Source: Gemmataceae bacterium
GTDB lineage: Bacteria; Planctomycetota; Planctomycetia; Gemmatales; Gemmataceae
Length of the DNA: 7,717 nucleotides
Direction of reading: 5' to 3'
Assembly: GCA_947490035.1 (NCBI GenBank)
Contig: CANLGS010000164.1
Coordinates: forward strand, 1-7,717
The notes below the pieces were generated by a model. That model saw nothing but the letters and a program-made list of their open reading frames with translations. It made no database searches and was not told the origin of the DNA. Positions 1 to 6,614 of the stretch are shown here, piece after piece (within the stretch, counting starts at the first letter, position 1; each line of letters begins with the position of its first letter). The position numbers and the translations under genes are program-made.

Positions 1-1173
1 CCCCTCCCACCGCGTGGCTTCCGCCTCGGCACTCGCGGAGTACCGGTAGTCCTCCGCCTCCAGAGCCGCCGCCACGTCGCTCAATCGGCTCTGGCGACCC
101 TGCCGCTTCTGCTGCCGCTCGCCGATGCCGCGGAAGCTGACCAGCGCGCCCGCCGCCGACACCTTCTTCGTCCGCCGGTACTCCTCGACCAACCCGGCCA
201 AAGCGGCCACTTCCTCCTTATTTACCCGCGTCGGGACGAACACGAACTCGCCGTCGCCCGCACCCGCGTGCGACATCTGCGGCGTCATCTTCGCCCCGTT
301 CGGGTTCTTGCTCACCGCCGTCCGCAGCTTCAGAAACACGTCCGTCACGCTCAACGGGTCGGCGTCGACCGCGCCGAGAATCTTCAGCAACTCCGGGGTG
401 AACACGCCTTCTTGCGCCGACTCGCGCTGTGTCGTTGCGGCCAGCACCTTCCGCGACGGGTCGCTCAACAGTTGCACGAACTCCGGCGTCTCGGCAACAC
501 CCCCACGCTTGGTCAGGTAGCCGCTACAGCAGGCGTCCGCGATCAGCACGACGTGCCCGGCCTTCATCGTCTCGATCCGGTCCACCAGCCACCGCATGCC
601 GATGGCCTCCTCCGCCCACCGCTCCGGGCTGCTGGTGTCCTTCAGGTCCACGTCGGCGTCGTAAGGAACGAGGTAGCCGACGCGGGTCGGCACCGGATCG
701 TTGGGCGGGGCGTACTCGAACGTGATGCCGTGGCCGGCGAAGTACAGCACCACCGCCTCGGGCGGCGGGGACCGCGCGTCCAACTCGTCCAGCGCCGCCA
801 GGATCGCCGTCTTGGTGGCGTCGCGGTTCAGCAGCAGCTTGGGCTTGTACCCGTACTTGGACTCCAGGGCGCCGGCAACGTCCTTGGCGTCCTTCACCGC
901 CTGGTTGAGGTCGGGAACCTTCTTGGAGAAGTGCGCGTCGATGCCGACGCACACCACCTCGACGCCCTTGTAGAAGTGAGGGCCGGCGGGCGGCTGGGCT
1001 ACGGGCGGTTGGACACTTGGCGGTGTGGGTGGTTGTGCCGGCGGGCGAACGTCCTCGCCTCGGTCAACCGCGCAGTCGCCTGCGACCCAGCCCCGGATCA
1101 GTACGCCCGCCGCGCACGCGAGCGCGACCGCCGCAACCAACAACAGCCACTTCCGAACGCGCGCCGCGGACAT
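1..1173 (-). CDS. Caspase-family (C14-like) protease with N-terminal membrane anchor, 3' end outside window
   Basis: A stop-free minus-strand frame starts at the ATG at 1173 and is still open at base 1, giving 391 residues without a stop. Residues 9-27 are strongly hydrophobic after a basic start (MSAARVRKWL), so they form a signal anchor or signal peptide. A proline-rich linker follows (about 44-64). The caspase p20-like fold then begins with a beta strand at VEVVCVGID (71-79). The catalytic pair is visible: His148 in YFAGHG and Cys215 in DACCSG, so the protease is predicted to be active. Residues 317-391 are a charged, helix-rich extension of unknown role; bacterial caspase-like proteins often carry further domains C-terminally, but here that part is off the window. 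No strong Shine-Dalgarno precedes the ATG, and no in-frame start lies just upstream. It is codirectional with the coiled-coil gene ending at 1404, across 230 bp. The natural substrate is unknown. Confidence 0.9.
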   Translation of the reverse strand, partial: MSAARVRKWLLLVAAVALACAAGVLIRGWVAGDCAVDRGEDVRPPAQPPTPPSVQPPVAQPPAGPHFYKGVEVVCVGIDAHFSKKVPDLNQAVKDAKDVAGALESKYGYKPKLLLNRDATKTAILAALDELDARSPPPEAVVLYFAGHGITFEYAPPNDPVPTRVGYLVPYDADVDLKDTSSPERWAEEAIGMRWLVDRIETMKAGHVVLIADACCSGYLTKRGGVAETPEFVQLLSDPSRKVLAATTQRESAQEGVFTPELLKILGAVDADPLSVTDVFLKLRTAVSKNPNGAKMTPQMSHAGAGDGEFVFVPTRVNKEEVAALAGLVEEYRRTKKVSAAGALVSFRGIGERQQKRQGRQSRLSDVAAALEAEDYRYSASAEAEATRWEG

Positions 1174-1360
1174 GAGATTCTCGGGTGTTGGGTGGCCGGC
1201 TTCCGCGCCGACGCCGAACTGAAGATACCCGGAATTGAGTCTCGTTTCGACATTCTCGTAGTGGCACTCCTTATGGGGCAAGCCGCTGGCCCGACGAGTT
1301 AAACATCTTCGCGGATCGTAACGTGTTGTCTAGAACTATCTTCACGTGTCGATTGTTGAG

Positions 1361-1394
1361 CGGTGTCCGACTTCCGAGCGGAAGTCGGACACCG
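1361..1394. repeat. Perfect 34-bp palindrome (16-bp arms), copy 1 of a bracketing element
   Basis: The arms CGGTGTCCGACTTCCG (1361-1376) and CGGAAGTCGGACACCG (1379-1394) are exact reverse complements around a 2-nt centre. The hairpin begins 9 nt after the stop of the RelE-like/coiled-coil gene, which is terminator geometry for minus-strand transcription. No T-rich tract follows (the minus strand continues CTCAACAATCG). A near-identical copy lies at 2934-2972 on the other side of the same gene, so a dispersed repeat is at least as likely as a dedicated terminator. Confidence 0.85.
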
Positions 1395-1403
1395 CGGCGC
1401 GGC

Positions 1404-2735
1404 TCAGGCCAGGCGGAGGCGCTTGAGCAGTTTGGACAGCGTCGAGCGGGGCGCCGGCGTTTCCGGCACGCGGCTCAGGCGCTCGACCGCGTCGCGGAAG
1501 GTGCCGAGTTGGCTGCCGAGTTGGGACAGCTCCGATTCGACCCGTTCCAGGTGGGCGGCCAGAGACGACTGGCGCTCCTCCAGCGGTGCGGACAACTGCG
1601 ACACCTGCACCGCGACCCGCTGCACCTGCTGCTCGATTTGGTCGATCGATTCGCCGTGCCGGTGCGCGAGAGCCGCGTGTTCGCGGAGGCACTGATCGGC
1701 TGTTGCCAGACCCGTCCGGAGCGACTCCGTCGCCTTCTCGCGTTCCTGTTCCCGTTCCTCGCTCGCGGCGCGGAGGGCGTTGATGTGGACGAGCAGTTCC
1801 TCGCGCCCGCGAACCACGTCGGCGGCCTGAGCGGTTTGCGTGGCCTTGTTCTTCTCGACATCCGCCCGCAAGACCCCGAGTTCAGCGGTCAGGCGCTCGC
1901 GGAGCTTCGTCGCCTCTTCGCGGATCGCGGTCTGGGCCGTGCGGGTGGCGTCCGCGTTCTGCTGGAGGGTCTGCCGCTGCTTCTCCTGAACGGCGGCGAG
2001 ATCGGCCGTCAGGCGCTCGCGGAGTTTCACCACTTCGTCGCGAAGGGTCGTGCGGGTGGCGTCCGCGTTCTGTTGGATGGTCTGCTGCTGCTTCTCCTGA
2101 ACGGCCTTCAGTTCCCGCACTTGGGTCTGCGTGTTCACCTCGGCCTCGGCGCGGACGCGGTCGCCCATCGAGATGATGTCGCCCTCGATCTGCTGCAACT
2201 TTCCGTCCATCAATTTTCCGGTCATCAGCTTGAACGCGTCCGCGAGCAGGTCCACTTCGCTCGCGACCGGCGACGGTGACGGGGGCGGGGCGGCAGGGGG
2301 CGACGGCGGAACCGCTTCGACCGGTTTGGTGGCGGCGGCGCTCGAAGGGGCGGCGCCGCGCGGGTGGGATTTGTTCAGGTTCTTCATCGCGATCGACTCC
2401 TTGATGGGGATCAGGTGTGAGGGAAGGTTGCCCTTGTACAGATCGGCGAACTGGTCGGCCTCCGAGTGGGTGCCGGCGTGGAACACGGTCATCCCGTCCG
2501 GCAGCCGGCGCAACGTGACCCGCAGCGTCTTGGACACGTCGAACCGCCGCATCTGGAAGCGGGCCAGCTTCTCGACCGGCTTGCACCGCCCGAACGGGAC
2601 GCCGCATTCCAGTTTCTGGGCGATCTGTTTCCGGTGCCGCCGCGACAACCGGCCGAGCGCCTTCTCGGCCTCGTGAGTGAGGGCGGCCACGTGTACGGTC
2701 GTTCGGTCGTCGCGTTCAACGGGGTCGGCGGACAT
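1404..2735 (-). CDS. Protein with RelE/ParE-like N-terminal domain fused to a long coiled coil
   Basis: This encodes 443 residues. The ATG at 2735 is chosen because AAGGAG lies 6 nt upstream; the frame is open slightly further, but the earlier in-frame start lacks such a site. Residues 12-98 have the order of a RelE/ParE-type fold: a strand, two helices (HEAEKALGRL, RRHRKQIAQKLE), then strands around FQMRRFDVSKTLRVTLRRL and GMTVFHAGTHSEADQF, resembling the family's closing beta hairpin. This assignment is by pattern, not by search. Residues 137-158 are a Pro/Ala/Ser linker. Residues about 161-420 are heptad-rich, charged and Gln/Glu-rich, predicting a long coiled coil with a tandem repeat at 210-286. 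The C-terminus is basic (SKLLKRLRLA). No signal peptide or membrane segment is seen, so it is probably cytoplasmic. No antitoxin-like gene is adjacent, so a conventional toxin role is doubtful. Function unknown. Confidence 0.8.
   Translation of the reverse strand: MSADPVERDDRTTVHVAALTHEAEKALGRLSRRHRKQIAQKLECGVPFGRCKPVEKLARFQMRRFDVSKTLRVTLRRLPDGMTVFHAGTHSEADQFADLYKGNLPSHLIPIKESIAMKNLNKSHPRGAAPSSAAATKPVEAVPPSPPAAPPPSPSPVASEVDLLADAFKLMTGKLMDGKLQQIEGDIISMGDRVRAEAEVNTQTQVRELKAVQEKQQQTIQQNADATRTTLRDEVVKLRERLTADLAAVQEKQRQTLQQNADATRTAQTAIREEATKLRERLTAELGVLRADVEKNKATQTAQAADVVRGREELLVHINALRAASEEREQEREKATESLRTGLATADQCLREHAALAHRHGESIDQIEQQVQRVAVQVSQLSAPLEERQSSLAAHLERVESELSQLGSQLGTFRDAVERLSRVPETPAPRSTLSKLLKRLRLA
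1888..2105 (-). repeat. Tandem intragenic repeat in the coiled-coil region
   Basis: Two diverged copies lie head to tail, at about 1888-1994 and 2008-2105. They share GTCAGGCGCTCGCGGAG (1888 and 2008, spacing 120) and GTGCGGGTGGCGTCCGCGTT (1939 and 2050, spacing 111). The 9-bp difference in spacing is an in-frame indel of three codons. In the protein the units are residues 210-246 and 247-286, both containing AVQEKQ, QQNADATRT and KLRERLTA. This is a recent in-frame duplication that lengthens the coil. Confidence 0.85.
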
Positions 2736-2741
2736 TGGCGT

Positions 2742-2747
2742 CTCCTT
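2742..2747 (-). promoter_or_regulatory. Shine-Dalgarno site AAGGAG of the RelE-like/coiled-coil gene
   Basis: On the minus strand AAGGAG is followed by ACGCCA and then the ATG at 2735, an optimal 6-nt spacing. This decides the start codon against the longer in-frame alternative near 2777. Confidence 0.8.
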
Positions 2748-2838
2748 CGAGGCGTTTGGCGATACACCTCCGCCCACTCAGAGCCGCGACGAGCGGAAAG
2801 ATTTCAGGAACCCGTCCGATTTCGTTCCGTCCGCGAGA

Positions 2839-2868
2839 TGGAGCGGAAGTCTGGCGACTTCCGCTTCA
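2839..2868. repeat. Hairpin with 13-bp stem and TGGC loop
   Basis: AGCGGAAGTC (2842-2851) and GACTTCCGCT (2856-2865) are exact reverse complements around a TGGC loop (2852-2855). Three outer pairs, one of them G-T, extend the stem to 2839 and 2868. The arm word GCGGAAGTC/GACTTCCGC is shared with the palindromes at 1361 and 2934, but the arm order is swapped: GGAAGTC comes first here, whereas GACTTCC comes first there. Confidence 0.75.
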
Positions 2869-2933
2869 CCGTGGCGCGGCCCTGCAAACCAGTTGTTGCA
2901 GGTGACACGACATTCACCACGACGTGGCCCGAC

Positions 2934-2972
2934 GTGTCCGACTTCCGCGCGGAAGTCGGACGCGGCGGCGCG
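2934..2972. repeat. Palindromic element copy 2 (39 bp)
   Basis: The core 2936-2961 (GTCCGACTTCCG, CG, CGGAAGTCGGAC) is a perfect 26-bp palindrome. Compared with 1363-1401, the 39 bp match except for one base at the palindrome centre and the 3-nt block right after the core (GCG here, ACC there). Identity then resumes as GCGGCGCG. The two copies are in direct orientation about 1.57 kb apart and bracket the RelE-like/coiled-coil gene. Confidence 0.85.
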
Positions 2973-3171
2973 AGTAGTCCGGCGCGTGTCGAGTGGGGAG
3001 CGGTTCGGGCGCTGCCAGCAGTTGGTCGAGCGTGTTGAACGAGAGGAGCTGCACGCCGGTTGCGGCGAAGATGCTCGCGTGGAAGAGAAGAGCGGGTGGC
3101 GCGGTCCATCGCGCCGGCGGTCGCGGGGGTGGAAACGGTGGCTCGACCAGTGCGCGTGAGTACCAAGCCGC

Positions 3172-3195
3172 GAACCGCCCGTAACCGGGCGGTTC
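3172..3195 (-). terminator. Candidate terminator hairpin of the lyase operon
   Basis: GAACCGCCCG (3172-3181) and CGGGCGGTTC (3186-3195) form a perfect 10-bp GC-rich stem with a 4-nt loop, 17 nt past the lyase stop codon. Position and stability suit transcription termination or 3'-end protection. There is no U tract after the stem on the minus strand (GCGGCTTGGT follows), so it is not a canonical intrinsic terminator. Confidence 0.5.
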
Positions 3196-3212
3196 GTCGG
3201 CCCGCTCTCGCG

Positions 3213-5102
3213 TCACGGCTTGACGCGGTCGGTGGTGATGTTCGGCCGCGGCGGCATCTTCATCCCTTCGCCGAGGTAGAAGCTCGGGTGCGGCGGCTGG
3301 TTGTACCCGACGTTCTGCCACGCGATCGCGACGCGGTACTGCGGGTCGTGCATCAGCGTACACAGCCGCATGTCGGTCGGTATCGGCGTGGTGTAGATGC
3401 GCAACTCCTTGTTGTCGCTCGTGCGCAGCATCACCTCCTCGCGCCAGTCGCCGAAGATGTCCGCACTCAGCGCCGGCGCGGACTTCGTGCCGTTGTTCGA
3501 CGAACACCCGGTCGCGGTGAGCAGCGTCGTTTCGGTCCCGCGCTCCCAGTTCCACTTCGAGACGGTGTTGCCGTTGAGCAGTTCGCGCAGCGGGTCGCCG
3601 TCCCACCAGATCGCGAAGTTGCACGAGCGCGGCTTGCGGTCGCTCACCTTCTCGCCCTTCACGTTGTACAACCCGTCGAGACCGGGACCGGAGGCCCAGA
3701 ACTGCGCGCCCTTGTGCCGCGGGTCGATGTTGGCCGCGAGGCCGCGGCCCACGTCCGTCGAGGGCTTGCTCCAGATCACCTTGCCGGTTTTGGCGTCGCG
3801 GAAGGACACGCCGCAGTCGGGCTTCTTCTCGTGGATGTTGAACACTTCGAGGCCGGGCCGGTCGGGGTCGAAGTCGGACACGTGCAAGGCGTCGCTGTGC
3901 CCAAGACCGGTCGAGTACAGCCCCTTGCCGTCGGACCCGACCGTCATCGCGCCGTAGATGATGTCGTCCTTGCCGTCGCCGTCCACGTCCGCGACGGACA
4001 GGGAGTGGTCGCCCTGCCCGGTGTACGCGCGACCGGCTTCGTTGCTGTCGAACACCCAGCGTTGCGAGAGCTTGCCCGCGCGCCAGTCCCACGCGGCCAG
4101 CACCGTGCGCGTGTAGCAGCCGCGACAGAACACGGCGCTGGGGCGCGAGCCGTCGAGGTACGCGACGCCCGCGAGGAACCGGTCCACGCGGTTGCCGTAG
4201 GCGTCGCCCCAGTCGGAGACCTTCCCGCGAGCCGGGACGTAATCGACGGTCGCGAGCGCCTTGCCGGTCATGCCGTCGAAGACGGTGAGGTACTCGGGGC
4301 CGTCGAGCACGTAGCCGTCGGCGTTGCGGTGGTCGGCGTCCTTGTTGCCGATGACGGTACCGCCGCCGTCAACGGTGCCGTCGGCGGTCTTGCACATCAC
4401 TTCGGCCTTGCCGTCGCCGTCGAAGTCGTACACGAGGAACTGCGTGTAGTGCGCGCCCTCGCGGATGTTCTTGCCCAGGTTGATGCGCCACCGCAGCGTG
4501 CCGTCCATCTTGTACGCTTCGAGCTTCGTCTCGCCGGTGGCGCCCTTCTGCGAGTTGTCGCGGGGGCGCTGCTCCTGTTTCAGGATGATCTCGTACTCGC
4601 CGTCGCCGTCGAGGTCGGCGACGGTCGCGTCGTTGGGCGTGTGGCCCGGCAGCGTCTTCAGCGGAACCGAGATGTACGGTTGCGCCGGCGCGTTGGCCGG
4701 GAGCGTCCAGGCGCGGCTCGCTTCGCCTTCCTTGCCGTCGATCACGGTGCGGACGGTGTATTGCACTGGCTTCGCGAACTCGACGCCCTTGTCCTCGAAG
4801 CACGTGCCCTTCGTGAGCGGCTCGTTCGTGAGTTTCACGGCTTCCGCGTCGCCCGTTTTGCGGTACACGTTGAACGCGACCGCCTCCGGGTCGGTGCCGA
4901 GCAGCCGCCACGACACGAACACCTTGCCCTCGCCGTGGTGGAGCGCCACGACGCCGCGACCGAGCTTCTCCACGTGCCGGGCGGGCAGCGCCTTCGCCTT
5001 CGGCTCCGGCTGGCCTTTCGGCTCGTCGGGCGGCGTGCCCCCGGCCGCGAGGAGCAGCGCGGAGGACGCACAGATCACGAGAAACACGGCGACGCGGAAC
5101 AT
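3213..5102 (-). CDS. Secreted rhamnogalacturonan lyase, polysaccharide lyase family 11
   Basis: This encodes 629 residues, close to the usual size of PL11 enzymes such as Bacillus YesW and YesX. These cleave the rhamnose-galacturonate backbone of rhamnogalacturonan-I by beta-elimination outside the cytoplasm. The ATG at 5102 is preferred because GAGGAA lies 5 nt upstream and a signal peptide starts at once (MFRVAVFLVICASSALLLAA). Residues about 42-138 form a fibronectin-like N-terminal domain (VFVSWRLL, FNVYRKTG). The rest is the PL11 beta-propeller with calcium-binding-type loops: DLDGDGEYEI (163-172), DFDGDGKAEV (226-235), GDHSLSVADVDGDGKDD (364-380). Signature segments GDWREEV (551-557), HDPQYR (585-590) and NQPPHPSFYLG (601-611) are intact. 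It follows the alpha/beta-hydrolase gene by 42 nt and is probably cotranscribed with it. No truncation is seen. Family assignment is firm; whether it acts endo or exo cannot be read from sequence alone. Confidence 0.95.
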   Translation of the reverse strand: MFRVAVFLVICASSALLLAAGGTPPDEPKGQPEPKAKALPARHVEKLGRGVVALHHGEGKVFVSWRLLGTDPEAVAFNVYRKTGDAEAVKLTNEPLTKGTCFEDKGVEFAKPVQYTVRTVIDGKEGEASRAWTLPANAPAQPYISVPLKTLPGHTPNDATVADLDGDGEYEIILKQEQRPRDNSQKGATGETKLEAYKMDGTLRWRINLGKNIREGAHYTQFLVYDFDGDGKAEVMCKTADGTVDGGGTVIGNKDADHRNADGYVLDGPEYLTVFDGMTGKALATVDYVPARGKVSDWGDAYGNRVDRFLAGVAYLDGSRPSAVFCRGCYTRTVLAAWDWRAGKLSQRWVFDSNEAGRAYTGQGDHSLSVADVDGDGKDDIIYGAMTVGSDGKGLYSTGLGHSDALHVSDFDPDRPGLEVFNIHEKKPDCGVSFRDAKTGKVIWSKPSTDVGRGLAANIDPRHKGAQFWASGPGLDGLYNVKGEKVSDRKPRSCNFAIWWDGDPLRELLNGNTVSKWNWERGTETTLLTATGCSSNNGTKSAPALSADIFGDWREEVMLRTSDNKELRIYTTPIPTDMRLCTLMHDPQYRVAIAWQNVGYNQPPHPSFYLGEGMKMPPRPNITTDRVKP

Positions 5103-5107
5103 GGGTT

Positions 5108-5113
5108 TTCCTC
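5108..5113 (-). promoter_or_regulatory. Shine-Dalgarno site GAGGAA of the lyase gene
   Basis: On the minus strand GAGGAA is followed by AACCC and the ATG at 5102. It supports this start over the in-frame ATG at 5135, which would put 11 polar residues before the signal peptide. Confidence 0.75.
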
Positions 5114-5144
5114 TTCGTGCTTCAACCGTGATCAAAGACCGCGC

Positions 5145-6524
5145 CTACGGTTTGGGCGGCGCGGCTGGCGCCGCTTCCGCGCTAAGCTTCGACTTCAACC
5201 CGGCGGTGTTCACGGTAATCACGCGGTAGGCGTGCTTCTTACCGGCTTCCGCCTTCGTGTCGGTGAACTGCATCGGCACGAGCGGTTGCGTGGGCGTGTC
5301 GCTGTATTGCAGGTTCTGAAACACCGGGCGGCCGAACGAGTTCTTCCCCTGTTCGGGCACGGTCGCGAGAACCTGGCCGTCGCGCTCGATGACGAAGTTC
5401 GCCAGCCCGCTTTCGAGGTCGGCTTCGGCCTCCCATGTCAGCTTGTTGCCTTGCAACTTCACGTTCGTCGGCGCGGGCGGCGGTGTGGTGTCGGTCACCT
5501 TCGTGTCCTTGACGTACTCCACCCACGCCTTCGCCATCGCTTCGTTCGGCAGCCAACCGGCCTTGAGCGGCTCGGCGACTTTCGCGGCCGGAAGCGCCTC
5601 GCCGCCGAGGATCGGCGCGAGCCACGCCTTGTCCGCGGGCATGGCGTTCAGCGGGTCGCCGACGGCTTTCGGCAGCCGCGCGGTCAGGCAAGCGTCGAGC
5701 CACGGGATCGCGAGGTAGCGCTGGTTGCCGCACTCGTGAGCCGTGAGCGGATCGACCGCGACGCCGACCAGCCCGCCCTTGCCGCGAACCTCGTTGAAGA
5801 ACACCTCGTTCGCGGGCCACACGCCGGCGAACTGTTTGCCCTTATCGGTGACGCCTTCCTTCGTGCCGAGGTTGCACATCAGCGGCACCTTGAGTGCGGC
5901 GTCCGGCAGCGCGTGCGCCTTGATCCCCTTGCGGGTCGGGTCGTCCTTCAACAGCGGCACGCCGGAGCGCAGCCACGCCGCCGCGACGCGGTCCGGGTGC
6001 AGCATGACCATCCCGCCGGACCAGTGCCCGCCGCCGCTGTGCCCCCACAAGGCCCACGGCGCCTTCGCCAGTTCGGGGTGCCCCGACTTCGCGCCGAGAT
6101 CGGTGAGGCACTTCTGGAACGCGGCGTCCGAGCCGTTGCGCGGGTCGCACCACATCTGGCAATCGGCCTTATCCGGTTGCTCGTAGGACGGCGACAGCAG
6201 CGCGCAATCGTGCTTCTTCGCCAGCGCCTGCCAGTGAAGATCGTAAGCGCCGGTCAGCCCCGACTTGCACGACCCTTCGCCGCACCCGTGCTGGTGGACG
6301 ACCACGCCGCGAAGCGTCTTCACGCCGGGCGGAATCCAGACCGTGTAGTTGACCGCGTAGGGCAGTTCGCCCTTCTTGTCCGACGCGTCGTACCGCACGC
6401 GGTGGTACGGCGCCTCGGCCGGCGGGAACACGTCGTAGGGCGGCTTCTGGGCGGGCAGGTCGGCCACGCCCGCGGCGAGCAGAAGGAAGAAAGCCCCGCA
6501 GCATTTCGCAAGTGTTCGGCGCAT
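5145..6524 (-). CDS. Secreted alpha/beta-hydrolase (putative carbohydrate esterase) with C-terminal fibronectin-like domain
   Basis: This encodes 459 residues from the ATG at 6524, which has AGGAG 9 nt upstream and leads directly into a signal peptide ([19 protein letters not shown], likely cut near LPA-Q at 25-26). Residues about 55-285 look like an alpha/beta-hydrolase: a strand and oxyanion-type loop at [12 protein letters not shown] (73-84), the nucleophile elbow GHSGG with Ser163, and a probable catalytic His263 in AHECGNQRY. The acid residue is not certain. Residues about 348-445 resemble a fibronectin type III module ([31 protein letters not shown]). The mature part has nine cysteines, including C81, C86, C122 and C126, suggesting disulfides in an exported enzyme. 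It is the first gene of the apparent operon with the PL11 lyase, so an ester-removing role on pectin is a reasonable inference. Peptidase or other esterase activity is not excluded, and the exact family is not recognised. Confidence 0.82.
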   Translation of the reverse strand: MRRTLAKCCGAFFLLLAAGVADLPAQKPPYDVFPPAEAPYHRVRYDASDKKGELPYAVNYTVWIPPGVKTLRGVVVHQHGCGEGSCKSGLTGAYDLHWQALAKKHDCALLSPSYEQPDKADCQMWCDPRNGSDAAFQKCLTDLGAKSGHPELAKAPWALWGHSGGGHWSGGMVMLHPDRVAAAWLRSGVPLLKDDPTRKGIKAHALPDAALKVPLMCNLGTKEGVTDKGKQFAGVWPANEVFFNEVRGKGGLVGVAVDPLTAHECGNQRYLAIPWLDACLTARLPKAVGDPLNAMPADKAWLAPILGGEALPAAKVAEPLKAGWLPNEAMAKAWVEYVKDTKVTDTTPPPAPTNVKLQGNKLTWEAEADLESGLANFVIERDGQVLATVPEQGKNSFGRPVFQNLQYSDTPTQPLVPMQFTDTKAEAGKKHAYRVITVNTAGLKSKLSAEAAPAAPPKP

Positions 6525-6533
6525 CGAAGAGTT

Positions 6534-6538
6534 CTCCT
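6534..6538 (-). promoter_or_regulatory. Shine-Dalgarno site AGGAG of the alpha/beta-hydrolase gene
   Basis: On the minus strand AGGAG is followed by AACTCTTCG and the ATG at 6524 (9 nt). It fixes the start at the signal peptide rather than at the in-frame ATG at 6575. The operon promoter should lie between here and about 6615, but no confident -35/-10 pair is visible. Confidence 0.7.
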
Positions 6539-6614
6539 GAAAACGAGGTTGTCGCATTCGCCGCCGGCCAAGCAAGCCGCGATTCGTGTAAAGCCGGCGA
6601 ATCAGTTATGCTGA

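Larger units (their letters stand above)
2736..3212. other. Gene-poor, hairpin-rich 477-bp intergenic stretch
   Basis: No convincing gene lies between the start of the coiled-coil gene (2735) and the stop of the lyase gene (3213). The stretch holds four hairpins: 2839-2868, 2881-2902 (CCTGCAA paired with TTGCAGG across an 8-nt loop), 2934-2972 and 3172-3195. On the minus strand, part of 2975-3180 reads as a protein-like stop-free stretch without a start (see findings). The promoter of the coiled-coil gene should lie in roughly 2750-2835, but no clear -35/-10 pair can be identified. Confidence 0.7.

Noticed and set aside
1111..1173. A lipoprotein signal at Cys20 of the caspase-like protein
   Set aside because: The residues before the cysteine (VALAC) lack the usual Leu at -3, so a plain membrane anchor or signal peptide fits better.
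268..2279. Long plus-strand frames opposite the caspase-like gene (268-1302) and the coiled-coil gene (1323-2279)
   Set aside because: They are low-complexity antisense translations, while the minus strand carries the YFAGHG/DACCSG motifs and the coiled-coil heptads.
1404..2803. A classical type II toxin-antitoxin pair at the RelE-like gene
   Set aside because: No small antitoxin-like gene with its own ribosome binding site lies immediately upstream or downstream, and the RelE-like part is embedded in a much longer protein.
1363..2961. A recurring peptide SDFR(S/A)EVG on both strands at 1363-1395 and 2936-2961
   Set aside because: It is the translation of the palindromic repeat, which reads the same on both strands. 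It is not a protein motif.
1361..2972. The repeated palindromes as a CRISPR array
   Set aside because: There are only two similar copies, 1.57 kb apart with a gene between them, and no regular spacers or cas genes.
3060..6614. A stop-free plus-strand frame of 1,184 codons antisense to the lyase and hydrolase genes
   Set aside because: It is a by-product of GC-rich codon use on the opposite strand. Its translation is dominated by Arg, Val, Ala and His with no domain, and the minus-strand genes have signal peptides, ribosome binding sites and clear family motifs.
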